64,000 bases of DNA from Buchnera aphidicola (Cinara curvipes). GTDB lineage: Bacteria; Pseudomonadota; Gammaproteobacteria; Enterobacterales; Enterobacteriaceae. The notes below the pieces were generated by a model. That model worked only from the letters and a program-made list of their open reading frames with translations. It ran no database searches and had not been told where the DNA came from. Shown here piece after piece: positions 1-9,661 of the stretch. Both the position numbers and the translations under genes were made by a program. The number at the start of each line of letters is the position of its first letter. Within the stretch, counting starts at the first letter, position 1. Location: assembly GCF_900698915.1 (NCBI RefSeq), contig NZ_LR217710.1, positions 310,001 through 374,000 on the forward strand, given 5' to 3'.

Positions 1-256
1 CTTTAAAAAAATAATATTTTTTTCAAAATACAAATATATTTTACTATTTAAATAGTATAGTGATTACTATATATTCATAATACATAAAAAAGTTAAATTT
101 ATATAAATAAAAGTAATAAATTTTATTATTAATATTTATTAAAAATAGTTATTATATTTTTATATAAAAAATACTTTATTAAAATATTTAATTCAATAAA
201 AATAAAAAACTATTTTAATATATAAAATATTGTTAAATAAAAAGGATAAGTTAAAA

Positions 257-1564
257 ATGTCAAAAATAAAAAAAATATTTGCTAGAGAAATATTAGATTC
301 ACGTGGATTTCCTACTATTGAAACAGAAGTTCATTTAGAAAGTGGTCATTTCGGTTGTTCAGCAGCTCCTTCTGGAGCATCAACGGGGTCTAAAGAAGCT
401 TTAGAATTAAGAGATTTTGATAAAAATCGATTTCTGGGAAAAGGAGTGCAAAAAGCAATAAACTATGTTAATACAGATATAAATAAAGAATTAATAAATA
501 AACAATCAGAAAATCAAAAAGAAATCGATTATTTAATGATTGAGTTAGACGGTACAAATAATAAATCAAAATTTGGCGCTAATGCAATTTTATCTGTATC
601 ACTATCTTTAGCAAAAGCAACTGCATCTGAAAAAAAAATACCATTTTATTCTTATATATCTCAAATTAATAATACAAATAATAAATTCTCCATTCCTCTT
701 CCAATGATTAATATTATCAATGGAGGAATGCACGCTAATAATAATATTGACATTCAAGAATTTATGATCCAACCTATAGGAGCAAGAAATATAAGACAAG
801 CCATTCAAATGGGTTCAGAAATTTTTCATACATTAGGTATGATTCTTAAAGAAAAAGGATATTCAACCTGTGTTGGAGATGAAGGAGGATATGCACCTAA
901 TTTAAAATCTAATGAAGAAGCATTATCCATAATTAGTTTAGCTGTAGAAAAAACTAATTATAGATTAGGAGAAGATATTACTTTTGCAATAGATTGCGCT
1001 GCATCAGAACTATTTGATAAAAATACTAAAAAATATAGACTAAAAAATGAAAATAAAGAATTTACTTCACAGGAATTTACACATTACTTAGAAAAACTAA
1101 CAAATAAATATCCAATTATATCTATAGAAGACGGACAAAATGAAGATGATTGGGAAGGTTTTATATACCAAACAAAAATTTTAGGAAATAAAATTCAATT
1201 AGTTGGAGATGATTTATTTGTTACAAATAAAAAAATATTGAGAAAAGGAATAAAAAACAAAGTTGCTAATGCTATTTTAATTAAATTTAATCAAATAGGA
1301 ACTCTAACAGAAACATTAGAAACAATTTATTTAGCTAAAAAAAATAATTATTCTGTTATAATATCACATAGATCTGGAGAAACAGAAGATACAAGTATAG
1401 CAGATCTTTCTGTCGGGACATCCGCAGGACAAATAAAAACTGGTTCAATGTGTAGATCAGATAGAACAGCTAAATATAATAGATTAATTAAAATAGAAGA
1501 ATCACTAAAAAAACAAAAAAAAACATTTAAAAAAAAATTAAATATATTTAAATTTAAAAAATAA
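257..1564 (+). CDS. eno: Enolase
   Basis: Phosphopyruvate hydratase: converts 2-phosphoglycerate to phosphoenolpyruvate in glycolysis; in E. coli it is also part of the RNA degradosome. From the ATG at 257 the protein is 435 aa (E. coli 432) and aligns throughout. APSGAST lies near residues 37-43, the GDEGGYAPN acid loop near 206, IEDG near 290, the catalytic Lys in ILIKFNQIG near 340, and HRSGETED near 372. An in-frame TTG at 230 would add nine residues, but the AAGGAT ribosome site at 242 and the family N-terminus (MSKI) favour 257. The last ~20 residues are a Lys-rich tail unlike E. coli, a common drift in A-rich genomes. It reads alone, with about 200 bp before polA. Confidence 0.97.
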   Translation: MSKIKKIFAREILDSRGFPTIETEVHLESGHFGCSAAPSGASTGSKEALELRDFDKNRFLGKGVQKAINYVNTDINKELINKQSENQKEIDYLMIELDGTNNKSKFGANAILSVSLSLAKATASEKKIPFYSYISQINNTNNKFSIPLPMINIINGGMHANNNIDIQEFMIQPIGARNIRQAIQMGSEIFHTLGMILKEKGYSTCVGDEGGYAPNLKSNEEALSIISLAVEKTNYRLGEDITFAIDCAASELFDKNTKKYRLKNENKEFTSQEFTHYLEKLTNKYPIISIEDGQNEDDWEGFIYQTKILGNKIQLVGDDLFVTNKKILRKGIKNKVANAILIKFNQIGTLTETLETIYLAKKNNYSVIISHRSGETEDTSIADLSVGTSAGQIKTGSMCRSDRTAKYNRLIKIEESLKKQKKTFKKKLNIFKFKK

Positions 1565-1616
1565 AACTACATATACTCAAATTACATAAATAACTAAATC
1601 ATATAAAAAAAAAGAA

Positions 1617-1636
1617 ACCCCCTATATACTAGGGGT
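1617..1636. terminator. Hairpin after eno, oriented like a minus-strand terminator
   Basis: A 6-bp stem (CCCCTA 1619-1624 with TAGGGG 1630-1635, 5-nt loop) is the only G+C-rich element in the eno-polA gap. The A-rich tract lies on its left (1605-1617), so a U-run follows the stem only on the minus strand; no T-run follows on the plus strand. It may still end eno transcripts weakly, or be left from a lost minus-strand gene. Confidence 0.4.
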
Positions 1637-1767
1637 AATAGAATTATTAAGAGAATATCTATATAAATAATATATATTTAAACATATAAAATTATAAATA
1701 ATAAAAATATTTATTTTATTAAAAAGTGTAATAAATTTAATAATTAAATTACTAAACGGGAATTATT

Positions 1768-2715
1768 ATGAAAAAAAAAACTATTGTATTAATAGATGGA
1801 AATTATTGTTTATATCAAACATATTTTTCTTTTTTAAAACTTAAAAATCATTATGGACATTTTACAGGTGTTTTATATGGATATATAAAAATATTTAATA
1901 AAATAGTAAAAAAATTCTGTCCTAATAATATAATAGTTATTTTTGATACTCCAACAAAAACTCTTAGACATCAATTATATTCAAAATATAAAAAAAATAG
2001 ATCTTCTATGCCTGAAAGTTTAAAAAAACAAATTAATCCTTTAAAAGAAATTATCCAAAGCTTGGGTATACCTATAATTAGTATGAATAATATAGAAGCT
2101 GATGATATTATAGGTACTTTATCTAAAAAATTTATAAAAAAAAAATATTATATTTTCATATATAGTGCTGATAAAGATATGTTACAATTAATAAATAAAA
2201 GAATTAAAGTTATTCCGGGAAAAAATATAGAAAATATTTTAAATAAAAAAGAAGTATATAAAAAATATGGAATAAAACCATATTCTATAGCAGATTTCTT
2301 AGGATTAGTAGGTGATTCTTCAGATAATATACCCGGAATACCTAGGATAGGGGAAAAAACTGCTTCAATTCTTTTAAAAAACTTTTCATCTATAGATAAT
2401 ATCTATAAAAATATAGAAAATATTTCCTTATTACCTATAAAAAATATTAAAAAAATAACAGATAGCTTAAAAAAAAACAAAGAATTAGCTTTTTTATCGT
2501 TGAATTTAACTAAAATTAATAAAAATATATTACTAAATTGTAGTATAAATGATCTTTTGAAAAAAAATAAACCAAATATACCTTTTTTATTAAAAAAATT
2601 TCAATATTATCAATTTAATGAATATACTAAACAAATGTATAATAATATATTTCCAATAATTGATATATATCACAAAAAAAAAGATATTAAAAAAAAAAAT
2701 ATATTGAAATTATAA
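1768..2715 (+). CDS. polA: DNA polymerase I, 5' part: 5'-3' exonuclease domain (frame ends early)
   Basis: This frame encodes the flap/5'-nuclease domain of Pol I (315 aa), which removes RNA primers and flaps in Okazaki maturation and repair. Acidic metal-binding motifs are intact: EADDIIG near residue 113, SADKDM near 137, and GDSSDNIPGIPRIGEKTA near 185 (nuclease plus helix-hairpin-helix). The ATG at 1768 has GGGA upstream at 1758. The frame leaves the family alignment inside an 11-A run (2689-2699), then reads five codons to a TAA at 2713. The rest of Pol I continues in another frame from the same run, so this is the 5' part of one frameshifted gene, though the product could work alone as a nuclease. 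Confidence 0.9.
   Translation: MKKKTIVLIDGNYCLYQTYFSFLKLKNHYGHFTGVLYGYIKIFNKIVKKFCPNNIIVIFDTPTKTLRHQLYSKYKKNRSSMPESLKKQINPLKEIIQSLGIPIISMNNIEADDIIGTLSKKFIKKKYYIFIYSADKDMLQLINKRIKVIPGKNIENILNKKEVYKKYGIKPYSIADFLGLVGDSSDNIPGIPRIGEKTASILLKNFSSIDNIYKNIENISLLPIKNIKKITDSLKKNKELAFLSLNLTKINKNILLNCSINDLLKKNKPNIPFLLKKFQYYQFNEYTKQMYNNIFPIIDIYHKKKDIKKKNILKL
2689..2699 (+). other. polA: A11 frameshift / possible slippage site in polA
   Basis: Eleven consecutive A bases. The exonuclease frame enters here and the polymerase frame is open from just inside the run (its last upstream stop is TAA at 2688-2690). Adding one A fuses the frames into an 892-aa Pol I. In the 30 residues after the run the restored frame aligns with E. 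coli Pol I without a gap, up to and through the point where FAFDTET would lie. RNA polymerase slippage on such tracts is known to restore frames in Buchnera and Blochmannia; a sequencing miscall is the alternative. Confidence 0.8.
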
Positions 2716-4445
2716 ATAATATTTTATTAATAAAACTTATAAGAAAAATAAATAAAAAAAAAATATTTTCTATAGCGGTGAATCTTTACAATAAAAAAAA
2801 AAAAAATATTTTTTCTATTTCTATTACCATAGAAAAAAATATAACATGGTGGTTTGATTCTAATCAAAATAATAAAAAAAATACAAAAATTACTGTAGAA
2901 TTTATATTAAAAAATATAAAACCAATATTAGAAGATAAAAAATATAAAAAAATAGGAAAAAACTTAAAAAATATTTTTCATATTTTTAAAAAATATAATA
3001 TAACATTAAATGGAATGTATTTTGATACATCAATTATATATTATTGCTGTAAACTAAGTAATTATAATAATAATTATTATAAATATCTTATTAAAAAATA
3101 TTCAACAAAAAAAAATAATGTAACAAAAGAAAAAAAAATAAATAAAATTATTCAAGAATCACTAATATCTTTAAAAATATATTATAAAACTAAAATATAT
3201 TTTAAAAAAAATTCTATAAAAAAAATATTCCGATCAATTGATATGCCTTTATTAAATGTTCTCTCTATTATAGAAAATAATGGTGTATTAGTAAAAAAAA
3301 GAATATTAAAAAAACAAAAAATACAAATTACTAATACAATAAGAAAATTAAAAAAAAAAATATATCATTTAACAGAAAAAAAATTTAATATTAATTCCCC
3401 AAAACAATTAATAAATATTTTATTTAAAAAATATAATTTTTCATATATAAAAAAAACAAAAAAAGGAAATATTTCAGTTAATGAAAAAGTTCTTTGTGAA
3501 CTATCTAAAAATCATAAATTACCAAAAATTATTTTACAATATAGATTTCTTAAAAAAATAAAAAATACATACTTAAATAATTTAATTAATTCAATAAATA
3601 GAAAAACAAATAGAATTCATACAACATATCATCAGACATCCACATTAACAGGAAGATTATCTTCTAGTAATCCAAATTTACAAAATATTCCAATTAAAAC
3701 TAAATTAGGAAGAAAAATAAGAATTGCGTTTATAGCAAAAAAAAAATGGATTTTACTAGCAGCTGATTACTCACATATTGAATTAAGAATTATAGCTCAT
3801 TATTCACAGGATAAAAAATTAATACAAGATTTGTCATATAAAAATGATATATATATTAAAATAGCCGCTCGTATTTTTATGATAAACGATAAAAAAGTTA
3901 AATCTTATCAAAGAAATATTGCAAAAACTGTTATTTTTTCTATATTATATGGAATTAGTCCTTTTAGTTTATCTCAAAAATTAAATATTTCTATAAAAAA
4001 AGCTAGTGAATATATAAATATTTATTTTACAAGATATAAAAAAATAAAAAAATATATAAAAAAAATATATCATATTGCAAAAATAAATGAATATATAAAA
4101 ACACTATTCAAGAGAAAATTATATATCTCTAATATAAATTCAAATAATAATATTTTGAAAAAAAAAGCAAAACGTTCCTGTATCAATACAATTATACAAA
4201 ATACCGCTTCAGATATAATAAAAAAATCTATGATTAAGTTAAATTCTATATTTCAAAAAAAATTTAAAAATGAAGCAAAAATAATTATGCAAATTCATGA
4301 TGAATTAATATTTGAAATTAAAGAAAATAAAAAAAATGTACTAACTAATATAATAAAAAGTTATATGGAAAATAATGTATTATTAAAAATACCATTATAT
4401 GTTTCTATAAAAACTGGTAAAAATTGGAAAGAAATGAATAAGTAA
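2691..4445 (+). CDS. polA: DNA polymerase I, 3' part: decayed 3'-5' exonuclease plus polymerase domain (out of frame with the 5' part)
   Basis: Klenow-like region. The polymerase active site looks intact: TGRLSSSNPNLQNIP, the catalytic Asp in AADYSHIELR, the O-helix with Arg, Lys, Phe and Tyr kept (QRNIAK...F...LYG), and the second catalytic Asp in QIHDELIFE. The proofreading domain is a shell: E. coli FAFDTET aligns to FSIAVNL, so D355 and E357 become Ala and Asn; NLKYD is NLKNI, losing D424; nothing like EDADVT remains for D501. A GTG at 2778 is the first start-like codon, but homology runs upstream of it and it has no clear ribosome site, so it is probably not a real start. Without frame restoration this part may not be translated. 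Confidence 0.88.
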   Translation, partial: KKKYIEIINNILLIKLIRKINKKKIFSIAVNLYNKKKKNIFSISITIEKNITWWFDSNQNNKKNTKITVEFILKNIKPILEDKKYKKIGKNLKNIFHIFKKYNITLNGMYFDTSIIYYCCKLSNYNNNYYKYLIKKYSTKKNNVTKEKKINKIIQESLISLKIYYKTKIYFKKNSIKKIFRSIDMPLLNVLSIIENNGVLVKKRILKKQKIQITNTIRKLKKKIYHLTEKKFNINSPKQLINILFKKYNFSYIKKTKKGNISVNEKVLCELSKNHKLPKIILQYRFLKKIKNTYLNNLINSINRKTNRIHTTYHQTSTLTGRLSSSNPNLQNIPIKTKLGRKIRIAFIAKKKWILLAADYSHIELRIIAHYSQDKKLIQDLSYKNDIYIKIAARIFMINDKKVKSYQRNIAKTVIFSILYGISPFSLSQKLNISIKKASEYINIYFTRYKKIKKYIKKIYHIAKINEYIKTLFKRKLYISNINSNNNILKKKAKRSCINTIIQNTASDIIKKSMIKLNSIFQKKFKNEAKIIMQIHDELIFEIKENKKNVLTNIIKSYMENNVLLKIPLYVSIKTGKNWKEMNK

Positions 4446-4451
4446 ATAAAA

Positions 4452-5063
4452 TTATTTATTTTTATATAAAAAATACCATGTAGATAATTGATTTTTTATG
4501 AAAAAAATATCTGATTTATTAAATTTAGAAAAACTACATACAGTAATATTCATATTTAAACTAGATATTTCCTTTCTTAAATGTAACAATTTTTTTATTT
4601 TATTATATTTAGATACTTTATCGCTTTTTGTTAAAATAATTAAAATCGGTAATAAACTATGTTTTAAAATACTTAAAATAATTTTGTCTAATGATTTTAT
4701 AGAAAATCGAATATCAGATAAAATAACAATAGCTTTTAAACATTTTCTATTTTGTAAATAAAAAAAAATATTTTTTTCAAGTAATTTTTGAGTAAAATTA
4801 TCTATTTTTGAATATCCATATCCCGGAAAATCTACTAATCTAAAATCTAATAATACATTAAAAAAATTTATAGTACTAGTACACCCAGGTGATCTACTAA
4901 CTCTAGCAAGTTTTTTATTATTAGATAAACAATTAATTATCGTAGATTTACCAGAATTAGAATAACCTAAAAAAGCTATCTCTATTCCTGAAAAATATTT
5001 TAATTCACAACAATTTATAATACTTTTTAAAAAAAATGTTTTATTAAAATTTATATATTTCAA
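4452..5063 (-). CDS. engB: Ribosome biogenesis GTPase EngB (YihA)
   Basis: Small TRAFAC GTPase needed for large ribosomal subunit assembly. The 203 aa (E. coli 210) carry G1 GYSNSGKST near residue 33, G3 DFPGYGYS near 78 and G4 TKSD near 146. The start is TTG at 5063: on the minus strand AAGGAAAA lies eight bases upstream, and INFNKTFF matches the start of E. coli YihA. It is the polA neighbour in E. coli too. Here it converges on polA (6 bp apart) and diverges from typA. The switch I region reads SPGCTSTIN where E. coli has TPGRTQLIN. Confidence 0.93.
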   Translation of the reverse strand: MKYINFNKTFFLKSIINCCELKYFSGIEIAFLGYSNSGKSTIINCLSNNKKLARVSRSPGCTSTINFFNVLLDFRLVDFPGYGYSKIDNFTQKLLEKNIFFYLQNRKCLKAIVILSDIRFSIKSLDKIILSILKHSLLPILIILTKSDKVSKYNKIKKLLHLRKEISSLNMNITVCSFSKFNKSDIFFIKNQLSTWYFLYKNK

Positions 5064-5405
5064 TAAATATTTTCCTTTTTAATTAATCAAATTAATTTTT
5101 TATAACAAATATAATTAATTTTTAAAATATTCATCTTTATAAAAAAATATTGTAAAATAAAAATATAATTATACACTAAATATATTAAATTATAACTAAT
5201 AAAATAGAATTTATTTGAAAAATCAAACTTTAATAATAATAAGTTAATTAAGATTAATACAAATTTATTTATGTATAGAAGAAAAATGTAAAATATGTAT
5301 AAATTTTTATATAAAAATAAAAAATTTAAATAAAAAAAGTATTTTATATAAAAATTAACTTATAAAATTATATACTATCTCACTCTTAAAAAAATTGGCA
5401 TTTAA
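5064..5405. other. Divergent intergenic region engB/typA
   Basis: 342 bp of almost pure A+T between the divergent starts of engB and typA; it must hold both promoters. TATACT at 5371-5376 could be a typA -10, but no convincing -35 stands 16-18 bp upstream. I see no RNA gene, repeat or remnant coding frame. Confidence 0.4.
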
Positions 5406-7217
5406 ATGAATACAAAAATCAGAAATATTGCTATAATTGCACATGTTGATCATGGAAAAACAACTCTACTCGATCAATTATTAAGACAATCCGGTACATT
5501 TGAGAAACATGAAGAAAAAATTGATAGAATTATGGACTCAAATGAATTAGAAAAAGAAAGAGGAATTACTATTTTATCTAAACATACATCTATAAAATGG
5601 AATAAATATCACATAAATATTATTGATACACCTGGACATGCAGATTTTGGTGGAGAAGTAGAGAGAATATTATCTATGGTAGATTCTGTTTTATTAGTGG
5701 TAGATGCTTTTGAAGGGCCTATGCCTCAAACAAGATATGTAACAAAAAAATCATTTTTATATAATATTAAACCAATCATTGTAATTAACAAAATGGATAG
5801 ATCCACCATTAGACCTGATTGGGTTATTAATCAAATATTTGATTTATTTGTAAATCTATCAGCAAATGATGAACAATTAGATTTTCCAATAATATATACG
5901 TCAGCTTTATTAGGAAAATCAGGAAATAGTCCTAATAAAATGAAAAATAATATGATTCCATTATTAAATGCTATTGTAGAATACACACCAAAACCAAAAA
6001 TAACAAAAAAAAATTTTCTTCAAATGCAAATTTCACAACTAGATTTTAATAATTATTTTGGAATGATTGGAATTGGAAAAATAAAACAAGGAGAATTAAA
6101 GATTAATCAAATAGTTTCAGTTTTAAGAAATAAAAAAAAAATTTATACAGGAAAAATCAATAACATATTAAAATTTTATGGTTTAAAACAAAAAAAAATA
6201 AAAAAAGCAGTTGCTGGAGATATAATTTCAATTACTGGTTTAAATAATCTTGAAATATCAGATACTATTTGCAATCCAGAATCTTTAAATCCATTACCTA
6301 ATTTAAAAATAGATAATCCTACAGTAAATATGTTATTTTGTGTAAATCAATCACCGTTTTGTGGTCAGGAAGGTAAATATATAACGTCTAGACAAATTCT
6401 TGAGCGCTTAAAAAAGGAAACAGTTCGTAATATATCTTTAAAAGTTAATGAAACACAAGATTCAAATGTTTTTTCTGTTTCTGGAAGAGGGGAATTACAT
6501 TTATCAATCTTATTAGAACAATTACGTAGAGAAAATTTTGAATTAGAGGTTTCAAGACCTAAGGTAATTTTAAAAAAGAAAAATAATATTTTAACCGAAC
6601 CTTACGAACTTGTATTATTAGATATTAATAAAAAAAATCAAGGACAATTAATAAAAAAATTAGGTGAATTAAGAGGGGATATACAAAATCTTACAAACAG
6701 CGAGCAAGATAGAATACAAATTGAATGTTTACTATCTAGTAGATCATTAATTGGATTTAGATCTGAATTTATGAATCTAACCTCCGGAGAAGGCACTTTC
6801 TTTTCTTCTATTAGTCATTATGGACCTATACAAAAATATCAATTTGGGCAAAGAAAAAATGGGGTTCTTATTTCTAAGAATACAGGAACAGCTGTTTCAT
6901 TTTCAATTTCTAATCTTCAAAATAGAGGAAAAATGTTTATTAAACACGGAGAAAAAGTGTATGAAGGACAAATTGTGGGGATACATAATAGATCGAATGA
7001 TCTAACAGTTAATTGTTTAACAGGAAAAAAATTAACAAATATGAGAGCATCAGGAACAGATGAAGCTATAAATTTAATTACTCCCATAAAAATTACATTA
7101 GAGTATGCTCTTAACTTTGTAAATGATGATGAATTAGTAGAAATCACTCCAAAATCAATAAGATTTAGAAAAATACATTTAAAAGAAAGTGATAGAAAAA
7201 AAGCTAAAAAAAAATAA
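5406..7217 (+). CDS. typA: Ribosome-associated translational GTPase TypA/BipA
   Basis: EF-G-like GTPase that binds 70S ribosomes and supports 50S assembly and stress adaptation. The 603 aa (E. coli 607) align throughout. G1 is AHVDHGKTT near residue 11, followed by the switch region ERGITI, G3 DTPGH near 76 and G4 NKMD near 130. The C-terminal domain shows [13 protein letters not shown] and [11 protein letters not shown] at 5406 fits the family N-terminus ([17 protein letters not shown]), but there is no good Shine-Dalgarno sequence before it. A clear terminator follows at 7280. Confidence 0.96.
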   Translation: MNTKIRNIAIIAHVDHGKTTLLDQLLRQSGTFEKHEEKIDRIMDSNELEKERGITILSKHTSIKWNKYHINIIDTPGHADFGGEVERILSMVDSVLLVVDAFEGPMPQTRYVTKKSFLYNIKPIIVINKMDRSTIRPDWVINQIFDLFVNLSANDEQLDFPIIYTSALLGKSGNSPNKMKNNMIPLLNAIVEYTPKPKITKKNFLQMQISQLDFNNYFGMIGIGKIKQGELKINQIVSVLRNKKKIYTGKINNILKFYGLKQKKIKKAVAGDIISITGLNNLEISDTICNPESLNPLPNLKIDNPTVNMLFCVNQSPFCGQEGKYITSRQILERLKKETVRNISLKVNETQDSNVFSVSGRGELHLSILLEQLRRENFELEVSRPKVILKKKNNILTEPYELVLLDINKKNQGQLIKKLGELRGDIQNLTNSEQDRIQIECLLSSRSLIGFRSEFMNLTSGEGTFFSSISHYGPIQKYQFGQRKNGVLISKNTGTAVSFSISNLQNRGKMFIKHGEKVYEGQIVGIHNRSNDLTVNCLTGKKLTNMRASGTDEAINLITPIKITLEYALNFVNDDELVEITPKSIRFRKIHLKESDRKKAKKK

Positions 7218-7279
7218 TATCTTTACAAAAATATTTATTTTTATTTATATAAAAATAATATTTTTTGTAATTAATAAAG

Positions 7280-7311
7280 AGAATCTTTCTTTTATTAAAA
7301 GATTCTTTTTA
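7280..7311 (+). terminator. Intrinsic terminator after typA
   Basis: A perfect 9-bp stem (AGAATCTTT 7280-7288 with AAAGATTCT 7298-7306, 9-nt loop) runs directly into a T5 run. It is the most canonical rho-independent terminator in the left half of the window. The converging ygfZ ends at 7396, so the element may also stop its minus-strand transcripts. Confidence 0.8.
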
Positions 7312-7395
7312 TAATATAGAAAGTATAAATATTAAAAATTTTTATTAAAAAAAATAATATTTATTTTTATCAATAAAATATTTTTTTAAAAAAAA

Positions 7396-8373
7396 TTACA
7401 TATTATATATTTTAAAATCAATATCTTGATGAGATAATAAAAAAAAATTATTTTCTCTTTTAAAAAAATTTATTTTCATGCGAACTTGTAATAATATTTT
7501 TTTTTTATGAATATGTACCCATGATAGTACCATACCTGCATTATATCTATTTCCAAAAACATCTTTGTACTCAACAGGTTCAAATATATATGTAATATTA
7601 TTTTTATTACTTTTACCTATTATAGAACAAATAATAAATTTATTTATTTTTTTATTTTCATATTTACATAATATTTCTTGTCCATAATAACAACCCTTAT
7701 TAAAATTAATAGCACCCCATTTTTTTAAATCTAATGATTGTAATATAAAACGACCCATTATTTCTTTATTCATAATAGGAAAACAAGATTCAATATCTAA
7801 TTCTAACCACTGCATTTCATTACTATATTTCGCTTTACAATTTATAAATTTTAAAAAATCAACTAAATATTTTTTATATGCAATAATTAAAAATCTTTCA
7901 ATTGGTTTATTAATTTTTAAAATAATTATGTTGTGAATAACCAAAATAGATTTTTTTTTACTTAATTTTATAGAAAAAAAATTTTCTAATAATTTAGATG
8001 AATTTAAACCGCATAATCCAAATAAACAAAATTTTTTTTCTTCAAAAATATTAACTTTAGAAAATAAAGAATATTTTTTTAATTCATGTATATGTTTTTT
8101 ACATACTGATGATCTAACAATATATATATAAAAATGTTTATATTGAAATATTAAAAAAGAAGTCCATACTTTTCCATTAATATTGCAATGAGCTCCAAAT
8201 TTATAGTTATCATAATTAATCATATTTATATCAATAGTAAATTGATTATTTAAATATTTTTTTTTATCTAAACCAGTTACACATATTATAGACCATCCGT
8301 TTAAATTCATATACGTTGTAGGTAAATCTTTACTTAAATAAATAGTTTTATTGCTAAAAATATAATTTTTCAT
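7396..8373 (-). CDS. ygfZ: Folate-binding Fe-S cluster repair protein YgfZ
   Basis: GcvT-like protein that uses tetrahydrofolate in assembling or repairing certain [4Fe-4S] enzymes, among them the tRNA methylthiolase MiaB, whose gene is also in this window. The family signature KGCYxGQE is present (FNKGCYYGQE near residue 223). From ATG at 8373 it is 325 aa (E. coli 326) with AAGG upstream. A longer frame to 8442 adds 23 hydrophobic residues with no counterpart in the family and was rejected. It is divergent from prfB. Confidence 0.92.
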   Translation of the reverse strand: MKNYIFSNKTIYLSKDLPTTYMNLNGWSIICVTGLDKKKYLNNQFTIDINMINYDNYKFGAHCNINGKVWTSFLIFQYKHFYIYIVRSSVCKKHIHELKKYSLFSKVNIFEEKKFCLFGLCGLNSSKLLENFFSIKLSKKKSILVIHNIIILKINKPIERFLIIAYKKYLVDFLKFINCKAKYSNEMQWLELDIESCFPIMNKEIMGRFILQSLDLKKWGAINFNKGCYYGQEILCKYENKKINKFIICSIIGKSNKNNITYIFEPVEYKDVFGNRYNAGMVLSWVHIHKKKILLQVRMKINFFKRENNFFLLSHQDIDFKIYNM

Positions 8374-8553
8374 AAAAAACCTTTTTTCTGATATTTTAAA
8401 AAATATAAATATAACATTATTATATAATATAACAAAAATCATTGATGTTTATAAAAAAAATAACTATATTATATAGAAACTTATATAACTTATTATTTAT
8501 AATATAATTTTTTAAAAAGTATATTTAAAAAATATTTTCAAAAAGAGAAAAAA

Positions 8554-9652
8554 ATGTTTGATCAAACTACTTTATTAAAAAAGATAAAAAAAATAAAAAA
8601 TAAAATTAATTTATTAAAGAGGAATCTTTGACTATTTTTATATAAATAAAAAAATAAAAAATATTAATAAAAAAATAAAAAAATTAATATTAAATAAAAA
8701 TTATGAAATAATATCAAAATTATATAAAAAAAAAAATATTTTATCTAAAAAAATATATAAAATTAAAAAATTAATTAAAATATTAAAAGAAATAGAATAT
8801 TGGGTAAAAATATTTAATAAAGAAAAAGATTTATATATTATAGAAGAAATAAATATACAATATTTAAAATTAAAAAAAAAAATAAATAAATTAGAAATAT
8901 ATACTATGTTTAAAAACAAAAATGATAAAAATAATTGTTATATGGATATACAATCAGGATCAGGAGGAGTGGAATCACAAGACTGGACAAAAATGTTGTT
9001 AAAAATGTATTTAAAATACTCATTTAGTAAAAATTTTAAAACAAAAATTATCACAGAATCAATAGGAGAAAATAAAGGAATAAAATCTGTTACATTAAAA
9101 ATTAAGGGTAATTTCGCATTTGGGTGGTTTCGTACAGAAACTGGTATTCATAGATTAGTCCGAAAAAGTCCTTTTGATTCAGGAAATAAAAGACATACTT
9201 CCTTTAGTTCAATATTTGTATACCCTGAAGTAAAAAAAAATATTAAAATAAATATTAAAACAGAAAATTTAAGAATCGACGTATATAGAGCATCAGGAGC
9301 TGGTGGACAGCATGTAAATCGAACTGAATCAGCTGTAAGAATTACTCATATTCCTACAGGAATTGTTACACAATGCCAAAATGATCGATCACAACATAAA
9401 AATAAAAATACTGCAATAAAACAATTAAAAGCAAAATTATATAATCTAGAAATTAAAAAAAAAAATATAGAAAAAGAAAATATTAATAAAAATAAACTAG
9501 ATATAAGATGGGGAAACCAAATTCGTTCATATATATTAGATGATTCTAGAATAAAAGATCTTCGAACAAATATTGAAAGAAATGATATATATAATGTTTT
9601 AAATGGTGATTTAAATCAATTTATTGAAACAAATTTAAAAATGGGATTTTAA
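8554..9652 (+). CDS. prfB: Peptide chain release factor 2, with programmed +1 frameshift
   Basis: RF2 recognises UGA and UAA and triggers peptide release. The first frame runs from ATG at 8554 for 25 codons to an in-frame TGA at 8629-8631. It sits in the classic context CTT TGA C, with an internal Shine-Dalgarno-like AGAGG one codon upstream. Reading +1 (CTT then GAC at 8630) continues without a stop to 9652 and gives 365 aa, the E. coli length, with the UGA at codon 26 as in E. coli. Domain 2 holds the SPF anticodon-like tripeptide (KSPFDSG) and domain 3 the catalytic GGQ ([13 protein letters not shown]). Low RF2 favours the frameshift, so the gene is autoregulated. lysS starts nine bases later, as in the E. 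coli operon. Confidence 0.97.
8618..8632 (+). promoter_or_regulatory. prfB: prfB recoding signal (SD-like AGAGG, CTT TGA C)
   Basis: AGAGG ends one codon (AAT) before the slippery CTT at 8626-8628, which is followed by TGA C. This matches the geometry of the E. coli prfB +1 frameshift site, where an internal Shine-Dalgarno element pushes the ribosome forward. Confidence 0.9.
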
Positions 9653-9661
9653 AAATAAAAA

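Noticed and set aside
42..70. A 16-bp palindrome (42-57) and adjoining ATAGT/ACTAT hairpin left of eno
   Set aside because: A+T-only palindromes of this size recur by chance in such DNA; without the upstream gene I cannot assign a role.
2778..4445. A separate polymerase gene starting at GTG 2778
   Set aside because: Alignment with Pol I continues upstream of this codon in the same frame as far as the A11 run, and there is no clear ribosome site; it is the 3' part of polA.
8701..8919. A minus-strand 72-codon open frame over prfB
   Set aside because: It lies wholly inside the frameshifted prfB N-terminal region and resembles nothing; it is the antisense shadow of A-rich coding DNA.
8906..9652. 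prfB starting at ATG 8906
   Set aside because: This would drop domain 1; the upstream frame with the UGA recoding site restores the full 365-aa family length.
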